In this document: positions 1 through 16,249 of the stretch, piece by piece
Numbering within the stretch: position 1 is the stretch's first letter
How the letters are laid out: each line of letters begins with the position of its first letter
Assembly: GCF_016907545.1 (NCBI RefSeq)
Contig: NZ_JAFBCD010000001.1
Span: 3,596,001 to 3,660,000, forward strand
DNA from: Paenarthrobacter ilicis
GTDB taxonomy: Bacteria > Actinomycetota > Actinomycetes > Actinomycetales > Micrococcaceae
DNA: 64,000 nucleotides
Direction of reading: 5' to 3'
The notes under the pieces: generated by a model
Databases searched by the model: none
What the model was told of the DNA's origin: nothing
Seen by the model: the letters and a program-made list of their open reading frames with translations, nothing else
Made by a program: the position numbers and the translations under genes

Positions 1-3617
<3,617 letters not shown>

Positions 3618-3771
3618 AAATAACAGACACAACCACACCCACCGGAAATAACGGCAAAACGCGGCTGCACAAAATTCGAAACCAGCTGAAAACCAGACCA
3701 CCACACACGGGGGTGCGCAATGATCCAGCCATAATTTCAACCAATCAATAAAACAATCGGTATCAACAAAC

Positions 3772-3802
3772 TTGGCACACTATTGAGTTCTCAAACAACA
3801 GA
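3772..3802 (-). promoter_or_regulatory. rrn leader boxA-like antitermination/processing element (operon 1)
   Basis: On the minus strand this reads TTGTTTGAGAACTCAATAG followed by TGTGCCAA, a motif typical of actinobacterial rRNA leaders. A close relative recurs in the 16S-23S spacer. It marks the upstream limit of identity between the two operons: they match to 3803/12630 and then diverge. The assignment as a nut/boxA-like or RNase III element is inferred from position and resemblance. Confidence 0.55.
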
Positions 3803-3943
3803 CCCCCCAAAACATCACCCCAGGAAACACCACACAAAGCAGCGCACCACAACAGGGCCATTGGAAAAGAAGAGTTATTTTTGGCCGCCTACCGAACCGT
3901 ACACACCTTCCGGCTTTCCGTTTCGCACCCGGCGACTCAGAAA

Positions 3944-3972
3944 ACAATACACGCCCCCAACCCCCAACGCAA
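3944..3972 (-). promoter_or_regulatory. rRNA operon promoter (operon 1)
   Basis: Minus-strand -35 TTGCGT (3967-3972), a 17-nt spacer and -10 TATTGT (3944-3949). Transcription should start near 3937, giving a leader of about 320 nt before 16S. The second operon carries a matching promoter at 12865-12893 with the same 17-nt spacing and the same downstream CTGAGTCGCCG. That conservation in otherwise diverged flanks supports the call. Confidence 0.65.
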
Positions 3973-4015
3973 ATCCACCCCCAACCCCCGCCACCCCGCC
4001 GTCGAACCCTGCTTC

Positions 4016-4897
4016 TTAGCGGTCCATCAACTCCCGCATCGCCGCAATCACCGCCACAGGATTTTCCTCAGCCATGAAGTGACCTATATCCAGTGTCATG
4101 TGTTCGAGTGCCGGCGCCCATGCGCCCCAAAGTGAAGCCGCGTCGTAGCCCAACGCCGTGCCCCAATCCTGCTGCATTACAGCGACTGGCATGGCCAGCG
4201 TGCGTCCCGCGTTCCTATCCGCGCGATCACGCGTGATGTCGATTCCTGCAGAGGCCCGGTAGTCCGCGACGATCGACCACACTGCTTCGCGCGATGCCCG
4301 CAGGTACTCCTGTCGATAGTCCGCAGAAATGGCTTCCGGATTATTCGTCCAGCCGTCCAGGAACGACGCGAAGAACGAGTCAGCCGTCGCTTCGATCATG
4401 GGCTCCGGAATCCCGGCCGCTTGGGCCATCAGGTATAGATGCCAAGCCACTTTGGCGTCCGCACCGCGGAGTATCTCCCACATATCCAACGTCGGGAGCA
4501 CTTCCAAGGCGAGAAGGTGCGTCACGGTCTTAGGATGATCCAAGCCAGCGCGAACAGCCACAAGGGCACCCCTGTCATGACCGGCCAAGGCGAACTGTTC
4601 ATGACCAAGAAATCGGGCGGCCGTGACGACGTCGGCAGCCATGGTCCGCTTTGAGTACGTCGCCTCGTCTTCTTCCGCGGGCTTGTCACTCGCTCCGTAC
4701 CCGCGAAGGTCAGGGCAGATAACCGTGTGGTCCTTCGCCAAATCATCGGCCACGTGCCTCCACATGAGATGCGTCTGCGGAAAACCATGCAAAAGTACGA
4801 CGGCGGGTCCACTGCCTGCCACCGCTACGTTCAGGTGGATATCGGGTGCTACGGGCACGCGGTGGTATGTGGCGTCGGGCAGCAAGGTCAAAGCCAT
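4016..4897 (-). CDS. Alpha/beta hydrolase, haloacetate dehalogenase/epoxide hydrolase-like
   Basis: A 293-aa soluble alpha/beta-hydrolase. Visible motifs are the oxyanion-hole HGFPQ at 37-41, RGYGASDKP at 65-73, a nucleophile elbow GHDRG at 106-110 with Asp108 instead of Ser, and the general-base His in DIGHF (His273). An Asp nucleophile and HGFPQ are known for fluoroacetate dehalogenases and epoxide hydrolases. At the usual catalytic-acid position of dehalogenases (LDIxPT from memory) this protein has Glu132 (LEVLPT), and the halide-binding His-Trp pair appears as His153-Leu154. The substrate is therefore unclear and defluorination is doubtful. The start has GGAG 6 nt upstream. The gene ends 43 nt before the -35 of rRNA operon 1 and diverges from a SARP regulator, which may control it. 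Confidence 0.88.
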   Translation of the reverse strand: MALTLLPDATYHRVPVAPDIHLNVAVAGSGPAVVLLHGFPQTHLMWRHVADDLAKDHTVICPDLRGYGASDKPAEEDEATYSKRTMAADVVTAARFLGHEQFALAGHDRGALVAVRAGLDHPKTVTHLLALEVLPTLDMWEILRGADAKVAWHLYLMAQAAGIPEPMIEATADSFFASFLDGWTNNPEAISADYRQEYLRASREAVWSIVADYRASAGIDITRDRADRNAGRTLAMPVAVMQQDWGTALGYDAASLWGAWAPALEHMTLDIGHFMAEENPVAVIAAMRELMDR

Positions 4898-5006
4898 GGA
4901 GTCTCCATTCGTTGGTGGTCAGTCCACTCTCCCGCTACCGAATCAGCCCTCAATCAGCCGGCGCCATACGGTCCGGCTGTCAACCAAGGGTGTCGCACCT
5001 CCTGAA

Positions 5007-5012
5007 TACGAT
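5007..5012 (+). promoter_or_regulatory. Leaderless -10 box for the SARP gene
   Basis: TACGAT followed by exactly 6 nt and the GTG start at 5019. There is no Shine-Dalgarno sequence before the GTG and no good -35 is visible. Transcription would begin at the start codon. Confidence 0.45.
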
Positions 5013-5018
5013 TGACCT

Positions 5019-6923
5019 GTGAGCAACCTCCACATCCGAGTCCTCGGCCCCATCTCAGTAATCGCTGACGGAGAGTCGCGGGAACCCACCAAGCGAAGGC
5101 ATAGGGAAATCATCGGGATTCTTGTGGCACAGCGGGGCCGGGCTATTTCCACGGCATCGCTGATTGAAGAGTTATGGGATGACAGCCCCACAGAAGGAGC
5201 CGTGGGAGTACTCAGGACCTTCATCGGCGAGCTTCGCCGTATCCTCGAACCGCACAGGCCTCCCCGGACACCGCCCAAAATCCTCCTCACCGTCGGTGAC
5301 GGATACGCACTACGGCTCAATGCCGAGGCGGTGGACGCTTGGGCCTTCGAAGCCGCGGTGGCCGCGGCAGTCGGAACATCTCCTGAGGAGGTGGACTCCC
5401 GATTGTCCAAAGCCCTTAAGAACTGGCATGGCGTCTTTGAAGAATTTGTCGAACGGCCGTGGGCTGTCCCTGAGGTGAAGCGACTAACAGAGCTGCGTAA
5501 GACCGCCGTCGAACGATGCGCGGAAGCGCGGCTGGACTGTGGCCGTCCAACGGACGCAGTGGCCATGCTCGAAGCACACGTGGAGGAGAGTCCCTGGCGT
5601 GAAGAAGGGTGGCGTTTGCTGGCGCTGGCCCTGCATGGGGCCCGACGCCAAGGCGATGCGCTGGCTGCCCTTCGGAGGGCACGCCTTCAGCTTGTCAACG
5701 AACTCGGGCTGGACCCCAGTCCTGGTCTCGTTGACCTGGAGAGCCGGATTCTTCGCGGGGATGCGGAGTTGTATCGCTTCGAAACCCCCGGTCTGGCCAT
5801 CACTGCCGCCGCCTACTCACGGAGCGGCACCAGAGTTCAGTTGGAGGCCTCGAACGCAGTGTTGGGCAGTTTGGCCGTTGCCGGCAACCTTCAGACAGCC
5901 CGCACCCAACGCCTTGCAGCCATTCAAGCCGCTGCAGACCTTGGCGATCCTGAACTCAACGTCCGAATAATCGGAGGCTACGACGTACCTGGAATATGGA
6001 CCCGCACGGATGATTCGGCTGCGGCCGGCGTTGTCATAGCAGCTGCGGAGGAAGCGCTGGCCGCCAACCCAGGACTCAGCGACCGAAGCCGTGCCCGCCT
6101 TCTGGCAACCATAGCCATGGAGTCCCGAGGAACAGGCGGTCGCCAGCTGGAGGCCTGTGAAGCGGAGTCAATTGCTGGACGATTGGGAGACGCGCAGCTG
6201 CTCTGCTTTGCCCTCAGCGCCCGGTTCATGCAAACGTTCGCCGTGGCCGGGCTTGCAGCCCAACGCGCGGATATTGGCCAACAGCTGATAGCAGCCGCTT
6301 TCGACGCCGACTCGCCCACCTTTGAGATCAACGGGCGGCTGATTCGTATGCAGGCATTGTGCGCCATGAATGACATCAACTCGGCCAGTACAGAAGCGGA
6401 TGCAGTAGACCGGCTGGCCTTAAGGCACCAGAGACCGTTGGCCAGCGTGTTCACCCACTGGTTCCGGTGGACTTTCCTTGCCGGCACCCAGCTTCCTCCC
6501 TTACCGACAGAGATGCCGGGCTTCGCTGACGGAATCGCGGCGTTGGCCACGCTCGGCCGCCAATTACGCCAGGAGGCTGACCTGGGTGGTGTTGAACCGC
6601 ATGGTGCTCAGCTGAGCGACGGTAACTTTGGCCCATATGAACGCTGGGTTCGGCCCCTTTTTCTGGTGAGGGCGGGAGCTCGTAGCGAGGCGGCCGAAGC
6701 TCTTCGGCACCTTCCGGATCCCCCACGTGATCTCTTGCTCGAGGCCACCTGGTGCATCGTTGCCCAGGCAGCCTGCGAAGTGGGCGAGCCCTCCCTCATC
6801 CACAGGGCATTGGCCGCGCTGGAGCCGGCCGAGGGAGAACGAGCGGCCGGAAGCGGTGTGGTGGACCTCGGCAGCGTTGATTACTACCTGAAGATGCTCG
6901 GGGAGGTGTCTGTCTCGGCGTGA
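5019..6923 (+). CDS. SARP/AfsR-type transcriptional regulator with BTAD domain
   Basis: A 634-aa putative activator. The N-terminus (about residues 1-95) is an OmpR-like winged helix of the SARP type (starts SNLHIRVLGPISV; recognition region around STASLIEELWDD). Residues about 100-245 form the bacterial transcriptional activation domain (helical repeats, ending GLDPSPGLVDLESRIL). The remaining 390 residues are Ala/Leu-rich helices without a visible NTPase motif, so this is not a full AfsR with an NB-ARC module. SARPs usually activate specialised-metabolite or local operons, and the only obvious candidate target here is the divergent hydrolase 121 bp away. The GTG start lacks a ribosome-binding site and follows a -10 box by 6 nt, suggesting a leaderless mRNA. 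The gene ends just before the bidirectional terminator of the 5S gene. Confidence 0.85.
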   Translation: MSNLHIRVLGPISVIADGESREPTKRRHREIIGILVAQRGRAISTASLIEELWDDSPTEGAVGVLRTFIGELRRILEPHRPPRTPPKILLTVGDGYALRLNAEAVDAWAFEAAVAAAVGTSPEEVDSRLSKALKNWHGVFEEFVERPWAVPEVKRLTELRKTAVERCAEARLDCGRPTDAVAMLEAHVEESPWREEGWRLLALALHGARRQGDALAALRRARLQLVNELGLDPSPGLVDLESRILRGDAELYRFETPGLAITAAAYSRSGTRVQLEASNAVLGSLAVAGNLQTARTQRLAAIQAAADLGDPELNVRIIGGYDVPGIWTRTDDSAAAGVVIAAAEEALAANPGLSDRSRARLLATIAMESRGTGGRQLEACEAESIAGRLGDAQLLCFALSARFMQTFAVAGLAAQRADIGQQLIAAAFDADSPTFEINGRLIRMQALCAMNDINSASTEADAVDRLALRHQRPLASVFTHWFRWTFLAGTQLPPLPTEMPGFADGIAALATLGRQLRQEADLGGVEPHGAQLSDGNFGPYERWVRPLFLVRAGARSEAAEALRHLPDPPRDLLLEATWCIVAQAACEVGEPSLIHRALAALEPAEGERAAGSGVVDLGSVDYYLKMLGEVSVSA

Positions 6924-6950
6924 TGGTTGGTTTTTGGAGGTTAAATACGG

Positions 6951-6980
6951 AAGGCCCCGAACCGGGTGGTTCGGGGCCTT
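6951..6980. terminator. Bidirectional terminator between rrn operon 2 and the SARP gene
   Basis: Perfect hairpin with 13-bp arms (AAGGCCCCGAACC and its complement) and a GGGT loop, placed between two convergent genes: the SARP gene ending at 6923 and 5S ending near 6993. There is only a weak U-rich tail on either strand. Confidence 0.8.
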
Positions 6981-6992
6981 CTCGTGAATGGT

Positions 6993-7110
6993 TGTCCGGC
7001 GGTGTCCTACTCTCCCACACCCTCCCGGGTGCAGTACCATCGGCGCTGTGGGTCTTAGCTTCCGGGTTCGGAATGGGACCGGGCGTTTCCCCCACGCTAT
7101 GACCGCCGTA
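6993..7110 (-). rRNA. rrf: 5S rRNA (second operon)
   Basis: About 118 nt with the typical actinobacterial 5S terminal helix (plus strand begins GTCCGGCGGTGTCC and ends ATGACCGCCGTA) and the internal CCCGAACTCGGAAG-like region seen in complement as CTTCCGGGTTCGG. It is the last gene of the minus-strand rrn operon. Ends are accurate to a few bases. Confidence 0.93.
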
Positions 7111-7215
7111 ACTCTGTTACCCGTCCCGCCCCCGTGGTGGTGGGGGTGGGTGGGAAATCTTTGGTTACAACTGTGGTGCTTGGTTGTTATGTAGTTGTTG
7201 TTGGTTCCTGGAACG

Positions 7216-7250
7216 GTTGTTGTTCGGGAACCACATAGTGGACGCGTGCA
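7216..7250 (-). ncRNA. 3' arm of the pre-23S processing stem
   Basis: In the 23S-5S spacer the plus strand reads GTTGTTCGGGAACCACATAG and continues TGGACGCGTGCA. The minus strand of the 16S-23S spacer (10518-10552) reads almost the same. In the minus-strand transcript the two are therefore complementary and can pair into a stem of about 35 bp closing the 23S precursor, the expected RNase III substrate. Confidence 0.75.
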
Positions 7251-7266
7251 GTGTTTTTTTGTGTGT

Positions 7267-12444
<5,178 letters not shown>

Positions 12445-12598
12445 AAATAACAGACACAACCACACCCACCGGAAATAACGGCAAAACGCGGCTGCACAAA
12501 ATTCGAAACCAGCTGAAAACCAGACCACCACACACGGGGGTGCGCAATGATCCAGCCATAATTTCAACCAATCAATAAAACAATCGGTATCAACAAAC

Positions 12599-12629
12599 TT
12601 GGCACACTATTGAGTTCTCAAACAACAGA
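12599..12629 (-). promoter_or_regulatory. rrn leader boxA-like element (operon 2)
   Basis: Same element as at 3772-3802 (minus strand TTGTTTGAGAACTCAATAG). Sequence identity with operon 1 stops immediately upstream of it at 12630. Confidence 0.55.
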
Positions 12630-12864
12630 CACTAACCGGCACCACCCACACCCAACAGGGTCCAAGATCGCTCCGGAGCAACTTTTCAAACTTACCCGAT
12701 CAACCAGCCCCAAGCAAATCAGCGTTTCCGCGTTCACCAGGCAATCAATCGGCCCCACCCGACCACGGCGCACCCGGAAGCGCACCATATTTCAGGCTGT
12801 TTAGAAGGGGGTTGGCCTCCGCGGCTTCCAGCTCCAGGCTGTCTCACTCGCGGCGACTCAGAAG

Positions 12865-12893
12865 ACATTACACGCCAACGACCCCGCACACAA
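12865..12893 (-). promoter_or_regulatory. rRNA operon promoter (operon 2)
   Basis: Minus-strand -35 TTGTGT (12888-12893), 17-nt spacer, -10 TAATGT (12865-12870), followed by CTGAGTCGCCG as in operon 1. Predicted start near 12858, giving a leader of about 414 nt, roughly 90 nt longer than in operon 1. Confidence 0.65.
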
Positions 12894-13096
12894 ATCGCCC
12901 CCAACACCCAGCCCCACCCCCCGCAAACACAGGCCAAAACCCCCAAACCACCAAAAACAACCCAAAACCAGTCAAGGTGAAGCCCATCACACCACCCAAC
13001 CCGCCGCCGTCGAAACCCGACAGGACGTGAGAGAGCAACCCCCGAAACCCCGACGGGAAGTGAGAGAGGAACGCAAAGGGGGGTGGGGTTAAACGC
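12894..13096. other. Intergenic region upstream of rrn operon 2
   Basis: A C/A-rich stretch without a credible gene. It contains two copies of the dispersed GTGAGAGAG motif (13027-13035 and 13060-13068) and ends at the rpsN terminator. Open reading frames here lack ribosome-binding sites and recognisable protein features. Confidence 0.6.
13027..13068 (+). repeat. Dispersed GTGAGAGAG motif, copies 1 and 2
   Basis: Two occurrences (13027-13035 in GACGTGAGAGAGCAACC; 13060-13068 in CGGGAAGTGAGAGAGGAACG) 33 bp apart. Related pairs occur at 18695-18735 (inverted) and 19617-19657. The wider consensus is about CGGGATGTGAGAGAGCGTCC. Confidence 0.6.
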
Positions 13097-13133
13097 AAAA
13101 AAGGCCGGCAACCGTAACGGTTGCCGGCCCTTT
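13097..13133 (-). terminator. Intrinsic terminator of rpmB-rpmG-rpsN
   Basis: 12-bp GC-rich stem (GGCCGGCAACCG, loop TAA, complement) at 13103-13129, followed on the minus strand by six T residues (13097-13102). It lies 17 nt after the rpsN stop. Confidence 0.9.
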
Positions 13134-13146
13134 CAGGACTTCGTGA

Positions 13147-13452
13147 TTACCAGGAAGACTTGGTGATGCCCGGAAGCTCACCGCGGTGAGCCATGTCGCG
13201 GAAGCGAACACGGGAGATACCGAACTTCTGGAGCGTGCCACGGGGACGGCCGTCGATCTGGTCGCGGTTACGCAGACGGATCGGGGAGGCGTTGCGGGGC
13301 AGCTTTTGCAGGCCGAGGCGTGCAGCTTCGCGTGCTTCGTCAGTCGCGTTGGGGTCAACCAGGGTCTTCTTCAGTTCGAGACGCTTGGCAGCGTAACGCT
13401 CAACAATGACCTTGCGCTGCTCGTTGCGAGCAATCTTGGACTTCTTTGCCAT
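13147..13452 (-). CDS. rpsN: 30S ribosomal protein S14 (zinc-free 101-aa form)
   Basis: 101 aa, starting [14 protein letters not shown] and ending [12 protein letters not shown], a standard S14 that binds 16S rRNA in the small-subunit head. It has no CxxC pairs, so it is the long zinc-independent (C-minus) type. It is the last gene of rpmB-rpmG-rpsN, starts 4 nt after the rpmG stop, and is followed by an intrinsic terminator. In other actinobacteria this set of C-minus paralogues is often repressed by Zur. I could not see a Zur-like palindrome upstream of rpmB, so constitutive expression is possible. Confidence 0.97.
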   Translation of the reverse strand: MAKKSKIARNEQRKVIVERYAAKRLELKKTLVDPNATDEAREAARLGLQKLPRNASPIRLRNRDQIDGRPRGTLQKFGISRVRFRDMAHRGELPGITKSSW

Positions 13453-13456
13453 GTGT

Positions 13457-13624
13457 TTAGCGCTCCTCTCGGAATTCGACGTGCTGGCGGATCTTGGGGT
13501 CGTACTTCTTCAAGACCAGGCGGTCAGGATCGTTACGACGGTTCTTGCGGGTTACGTAGGTGTAACCGGTGCCCGCAGTGGACTTCAGCTTGATGATCGG
13601 ACGTACGTCCTTGTCCTTTGCCAT
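13457..13624 (-). CDS. rpmG: 50S ribosomal protein L33 (C-minus form)
   Basis: 55 aa, reading [20 protein letters not shown] at the N-terminus and ending HVEFREER. L33 lies near the E site of the large subunit. No cysteines are present, so this is the zinc-independent form. Its ATG shares one base with the rpmB stop (TAATG at 13622-13626), indicating translational coupling. The stop is 4 nt before the rpsN start. Confidence 0.97.
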   Translation of the reverse strand: MAKDKDVRPIIKLKSTAGTGYTYVTRKNRRNDPDRLVLKKYDPKIRQHVEFREER

Positions 13625-13860
13625 TAGAGCTTTACTCCTCGTGCCAGGATGTCAGCAACGACTGAGTCGATGCCGCGTACGTCGATGGTCTTGATGCCAC
13701 GTGCTGACAGGGTCAGCGTGACATTACGGCGCAGGGACGGAACCCAGTAGCGCTTCTTCTGAATGTTCGGATCGAACCGACGCTTGTTGCGACGGTGCGA
13801 GTGCGAAATGCTGTGTCCAAAGCCCGGCTCGGCTCCGGTCACTTGGCAGTGTGCTGCCAT
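13624..13860 (-). CDS. rpmB: 50S ribosomal protein L28 (C-minus form)
   Basis: 78 aa starting [20 protein letters not shown], with the [16 protein letters not shown] motif of L28. Only one cysteine remains of the zinc ribbon. The start is fixed by GGAGGAG a few bases upstream; a longer in-frame extension to 13968 lacks such a site. It is the first gene of the rpmB-rpmG-rpsN operon, with a candidate promoter about 290 nt upstream. Confidence 0.97.
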   Translation of the reverse strand: MAAHCQVTGAEPGFGHSISHSHRRNKRRFDPNIQKKRYWVPSLRRNVTLTLSARGIKTIDVRGIDSVVADILARGVKL

Positions 13861-14157
13861 GACTCTCCTCCAAAGATTGAATGTAACGGCGTGCAGATGT
13901 TCCTGCGTTACCGTGCGACAGGCAGCGTCCGCGTCCGTTCCAAACCATTTCGGTAGTTTCCGCAGCAACTGCGGCGAAGAGGGTTGGCCTCAGGTCCGGG
14001 CAGTGGAAACCACTGGATCAAAACCTGGGATACCGGGCGAATACAGGAATGCACGCAACTTGAGCCCCTAACTACCGGCCAACGGGACGTCAGTCAGACT
14101 GACCTTCACCACCAACCGGAGCAATTGCACACGATCCGCACTACCTAGCGCCTAACC

Positions 14158-14187
14158 ATTCTACGGGCCAGGCCAAATTAAGACCAA
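14158..14187 (-). promoter_or_regulatory. Candidate promoter of rpmB-rpmG-rpsN
   Basis: Minus-strand -35 TTGGTC (14182-14187), 18-nt spacer, -10 TAGAAT (14158-14163). It would give a 5' untranslated leader of about 290 nt. The leader contains a small hairpin (CAGTGG-AAA-CCACTG at 14003-14017). The 395-bp gap to the divergent gene at 14256 shows nothing else I can name. Confidence 0.4.
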
Positions 14188-14255
14188 TCAGGAATCATAA
14201 GCCCCCGCCAGCCCTTTCACAGCAGAATGAAAGGAATCATGGCGAGTCTTGATTC

Positions 14256-15716
14256 ATGACCTCGCTACTTAACTCCGGCTCCCCGGTGAAAAGCGCTCCG
14301 GAAGGGGCCAAACGCAGGCGGCCCGCCGCCGTCGAACGTTTCCACTTACAGGCACGACGGCGGCTGGCCCGGACCGACATCCTGGGTTTCCTTGCGTGGT
14401 TGTCACCCGTGGCGGCGGTGGCGCTGTGGCTGGCCGATGGCGGTATCAGCGGGTTCTCCTCGTTCGCCGGAACCATGACGGCGCTGGGAATCATTGCAGG
14501 GCTGATCGGCATGGACGTAGTCCTGCTGATGCTGCTCCTGGCGGCCCGGATCCCGTTCATCGACAACACGATCGGCCATGACCGCGCCTTGGAAGTCCAC
14601 AAATGGTTGGGCAAGCCGGCGCTTTACCTTCTGCTTGCCCACGGCATCCTCCTGGCTATCGGGTACGGCGCCGCGGAAGGACTGGATCCTGTCAGTGAAT
14701 CAATCTCGTTGTGGGTGAATGTTCCGGACATGTGGCTGGCTTTCGTCTCCATGGTCCTGTTCATTGCCGTGGTGGTGACGTCCCTGGTGGCAGTCCGGCG
14801 CAAGTTCCCCTATGAATTCTGGTACGCAGTCCACCTGCTCACCTACGCCGCAGTGGGGACTGCCATCCCGCATCAATTCAGCGTTGGCGGCCTGTTTGCG
14901 GAGGGCACGTGGCAGCGCTGGTACTGGTTGCTGCTCTGTGTGGGAACCGGCGCGGCCCTCCTTTGGTTCCGGATCTGCCAACCCATTGCCGCCAGTTTCA
15001 AGCACCAGCTCACGGTGAGCAGGGTGGTCCGTGTTTCGGCGGATGTCTTCAGCATCGAGATGGCGGGGAGGAATCTGGAGCGTTTGTCCGGGGCCGGCGG
15101 CCGGTTCTTCTTCTGGAGGTTCCTGGCCCCCGGGCATTGGTGGCAGCCCCATCCGTTCAGCCTGTCGGCAGAGCCCATTCCAGGGAGGGGCAATCAGCCC
15201 GGCAAACTCCGCATCACCGTGCGCACCCTTGGCGAAGGCACGGCCAAGCTGGCGCACATCAGGCCCGGCACCAAAGTGGCAATCGAAGGACCTTACGGCA
15301 TGTTCAGCACGGCCGCCAGGACCCGGAACAAGGTGGTGATGATCGGTGCCGGCATTGGGATTACTCCCCTGCGCTCGTTGCTCGAAACAACACCGTTCCA
15401 GCCCGGCGAAGCAACCGTGCTTCTCCGTGGCCATCAAGACTCGGAGTTGTTCCTTGGCCAGGAGATCATGGCCCTCTGCCAGGCACGGGGAGTCACCCTG
15501 TTCCACCTCCTGGGGCCACGTTCCCAGGGCGATCACGCCTGGCTTCCCCACGACGCGGTCCAGGCCGGTTTTGGACTCCACTCCTATGTTCAAGGCATCG
15601 CGGACGCCGATGTCTATGTCTGCGGGCCATCCCCGTGGGCGGCGTCCGTCCTCCGGGACGTCGAACTGGCCGGCGTCCCCGCACAGCAACTCCACTACGA
15701 AAGGTTCGACTGGTGA
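14256..15716 (+). CDS. Ferric reductase-like transmembrane flavin oxidoreductase
   Basis: 486 aa. Residues about 40-240 hold six or so membrane helices of the ferric-reductase/NOX fold with candidate haem-ligand histidines (His108, His115, His129, His193, His206). Residues about 250-486 form a cytoplasmic FAD/NAD(P)H oxidoreductase: FAD motif HPFS at 299-302, nucleotide-binding GAGIGITP at 364-371, and a VCGP motif near the end. The expected role is moving electrons from NAD(P)H via FAD and haem across the membrane. It overlaps the next gene by GTGA, and the third gene is ApbE. The natural acceptor is probably the flavinylated FMN-binding partner. Direct ferric or quinone reduction is an alternative. 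The divergent neighbour is rpmB. Confidence 0.88.
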   Translation: MTSLLNSGSPVKSAPEGAKRRRPAAVERFHLQARRRLARTDILGFLAWLSPVAAVALWLADGGISGFSSFAGTMTALGIIAGLIGMDVVLLMLLLAARIPFIDNTIGHDRALEVHKWLGKPALYLLLAHGILLAIGYGAAEGLDPVSESISLWVNVPDMWLAFVSMVLFIAVVVTSLVAVRRKFPYEFWYAVHLLTYAAVGTAIPHQFSVGGLFAEGTWQRWYWLLLCVGTGAALLWFRICQPIAASFKHQLTVSRVVRVSADVFSIEMAGRNLERLSGAGGRFFFWRFLAPGHWWQPHPFSLSAEPIPGRGNQPGKLRITVRTLGEGTAKLAHIRPGTKVAIEGPYGMFSTAARTRNKVVMIGAGIGITPLRSLLETTPFQPGEATVLLRGHQDSELFLGQEIMALCQARGVTLFHLLGPRSQGDHAWLPHDAVQAGFGLHSYVQGIADADVYVCGPSPWAASVLRDVELAGVPAQQLHYERFDW

Positions 15717-16249
15717 GAATACGGGCAGCTTTGGCAACAGCCTTGGCATCGGCAGGCATCCTGCTGGCGGGGTGGCAATCGGGTTCGCATGTGGCCGAGA
15801 CGGGCACGGCGATCACCACCAGCCTCAGCAGCAACACAACCAGCGGCGGCTCCGGTTCGGCAGCCAGCGGAAGTTCCGGGACAAGCAGCAGCGGGTCCAG
15901 CGGGAGCGGGTCTACCGGCTCAGGCAGCTCCGGCAGTACGGGCAGCAGCGGCACAGGGACGGGAAGTACGACGGCGGCAACGTACGACGGCTCCACCGTC
16001 CAGACCCGCTACGGTTCAGTTCAGGTCCGGGTCACCATCCAAGCCGGCAAAATCACCGAGATCACCCCACTGCAGCTGACCGACGCGGAACGAAAGTCCG
16101 CCCAGATCAGCAGCCGTGCGGCCCCCGTATTGCGGTCTGAAGTTCTCCAGGCACAATCGGCCACCGTCCAGACGGTGGGTGGCGCAACCATCACCAGCGA
16201 CGCCTACCTCACCTCCCTCCAGGCGGCCCTCGATGCAGCAAACTTCTAG
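15713..16249 (+). CDS. Membrane-anchored FMN-binding domain protein (ApbE substrate)
   Basis: 178 aa from a GTG overlapping the previous stop as GTGA. Residues 1-22 form a signal/anchor segment without a lipobox Cys. Residues 34-88 are an extreme Ser/Gly/Thr linker. Residues about 90-178 are an FMN-binding domain (starts YDGSTVQTRYGSVQVRV). The flavinylation motif GGATITS is at 156-162, making Thr159 the predicted site of phosphoester-linked FMN attachment by ApbE. It would act outside the membrane as an electron carrier fed by the upstream reductase. The flexible linker would let the domain reach partners across the cell wall. It overlaps apbE by 17 nt. Confidence 0.85.
   Translation: MRIRAALATALASAGILLAGWQSGSHVAETGTAITTSLSSNTTSGGSGSAASGSSGTSSSGSSGSGSTGSGSSGSTGSSGTGTGSTTAATYDGSTVQTRYGSVQVRVTIQAGKITEITPLQLTDAERKSAQISSRAAPVLRSEVLQAQSATVQTVGGATITSDAYLTSLQAALDAANF

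Noticed and set aside
13860-14255. Zur-type palindrome upstream of rpmB
   Set aside because: Searched by eye for a TGAAAATGATTTTCA-like site; none found.
14700-15749. 349-codon minus-strand frame opposite the ferric-reductase-like gene
   Set aside because: Shadow of a strongly supported plus-strand gene; its translation has no recognisable fold.
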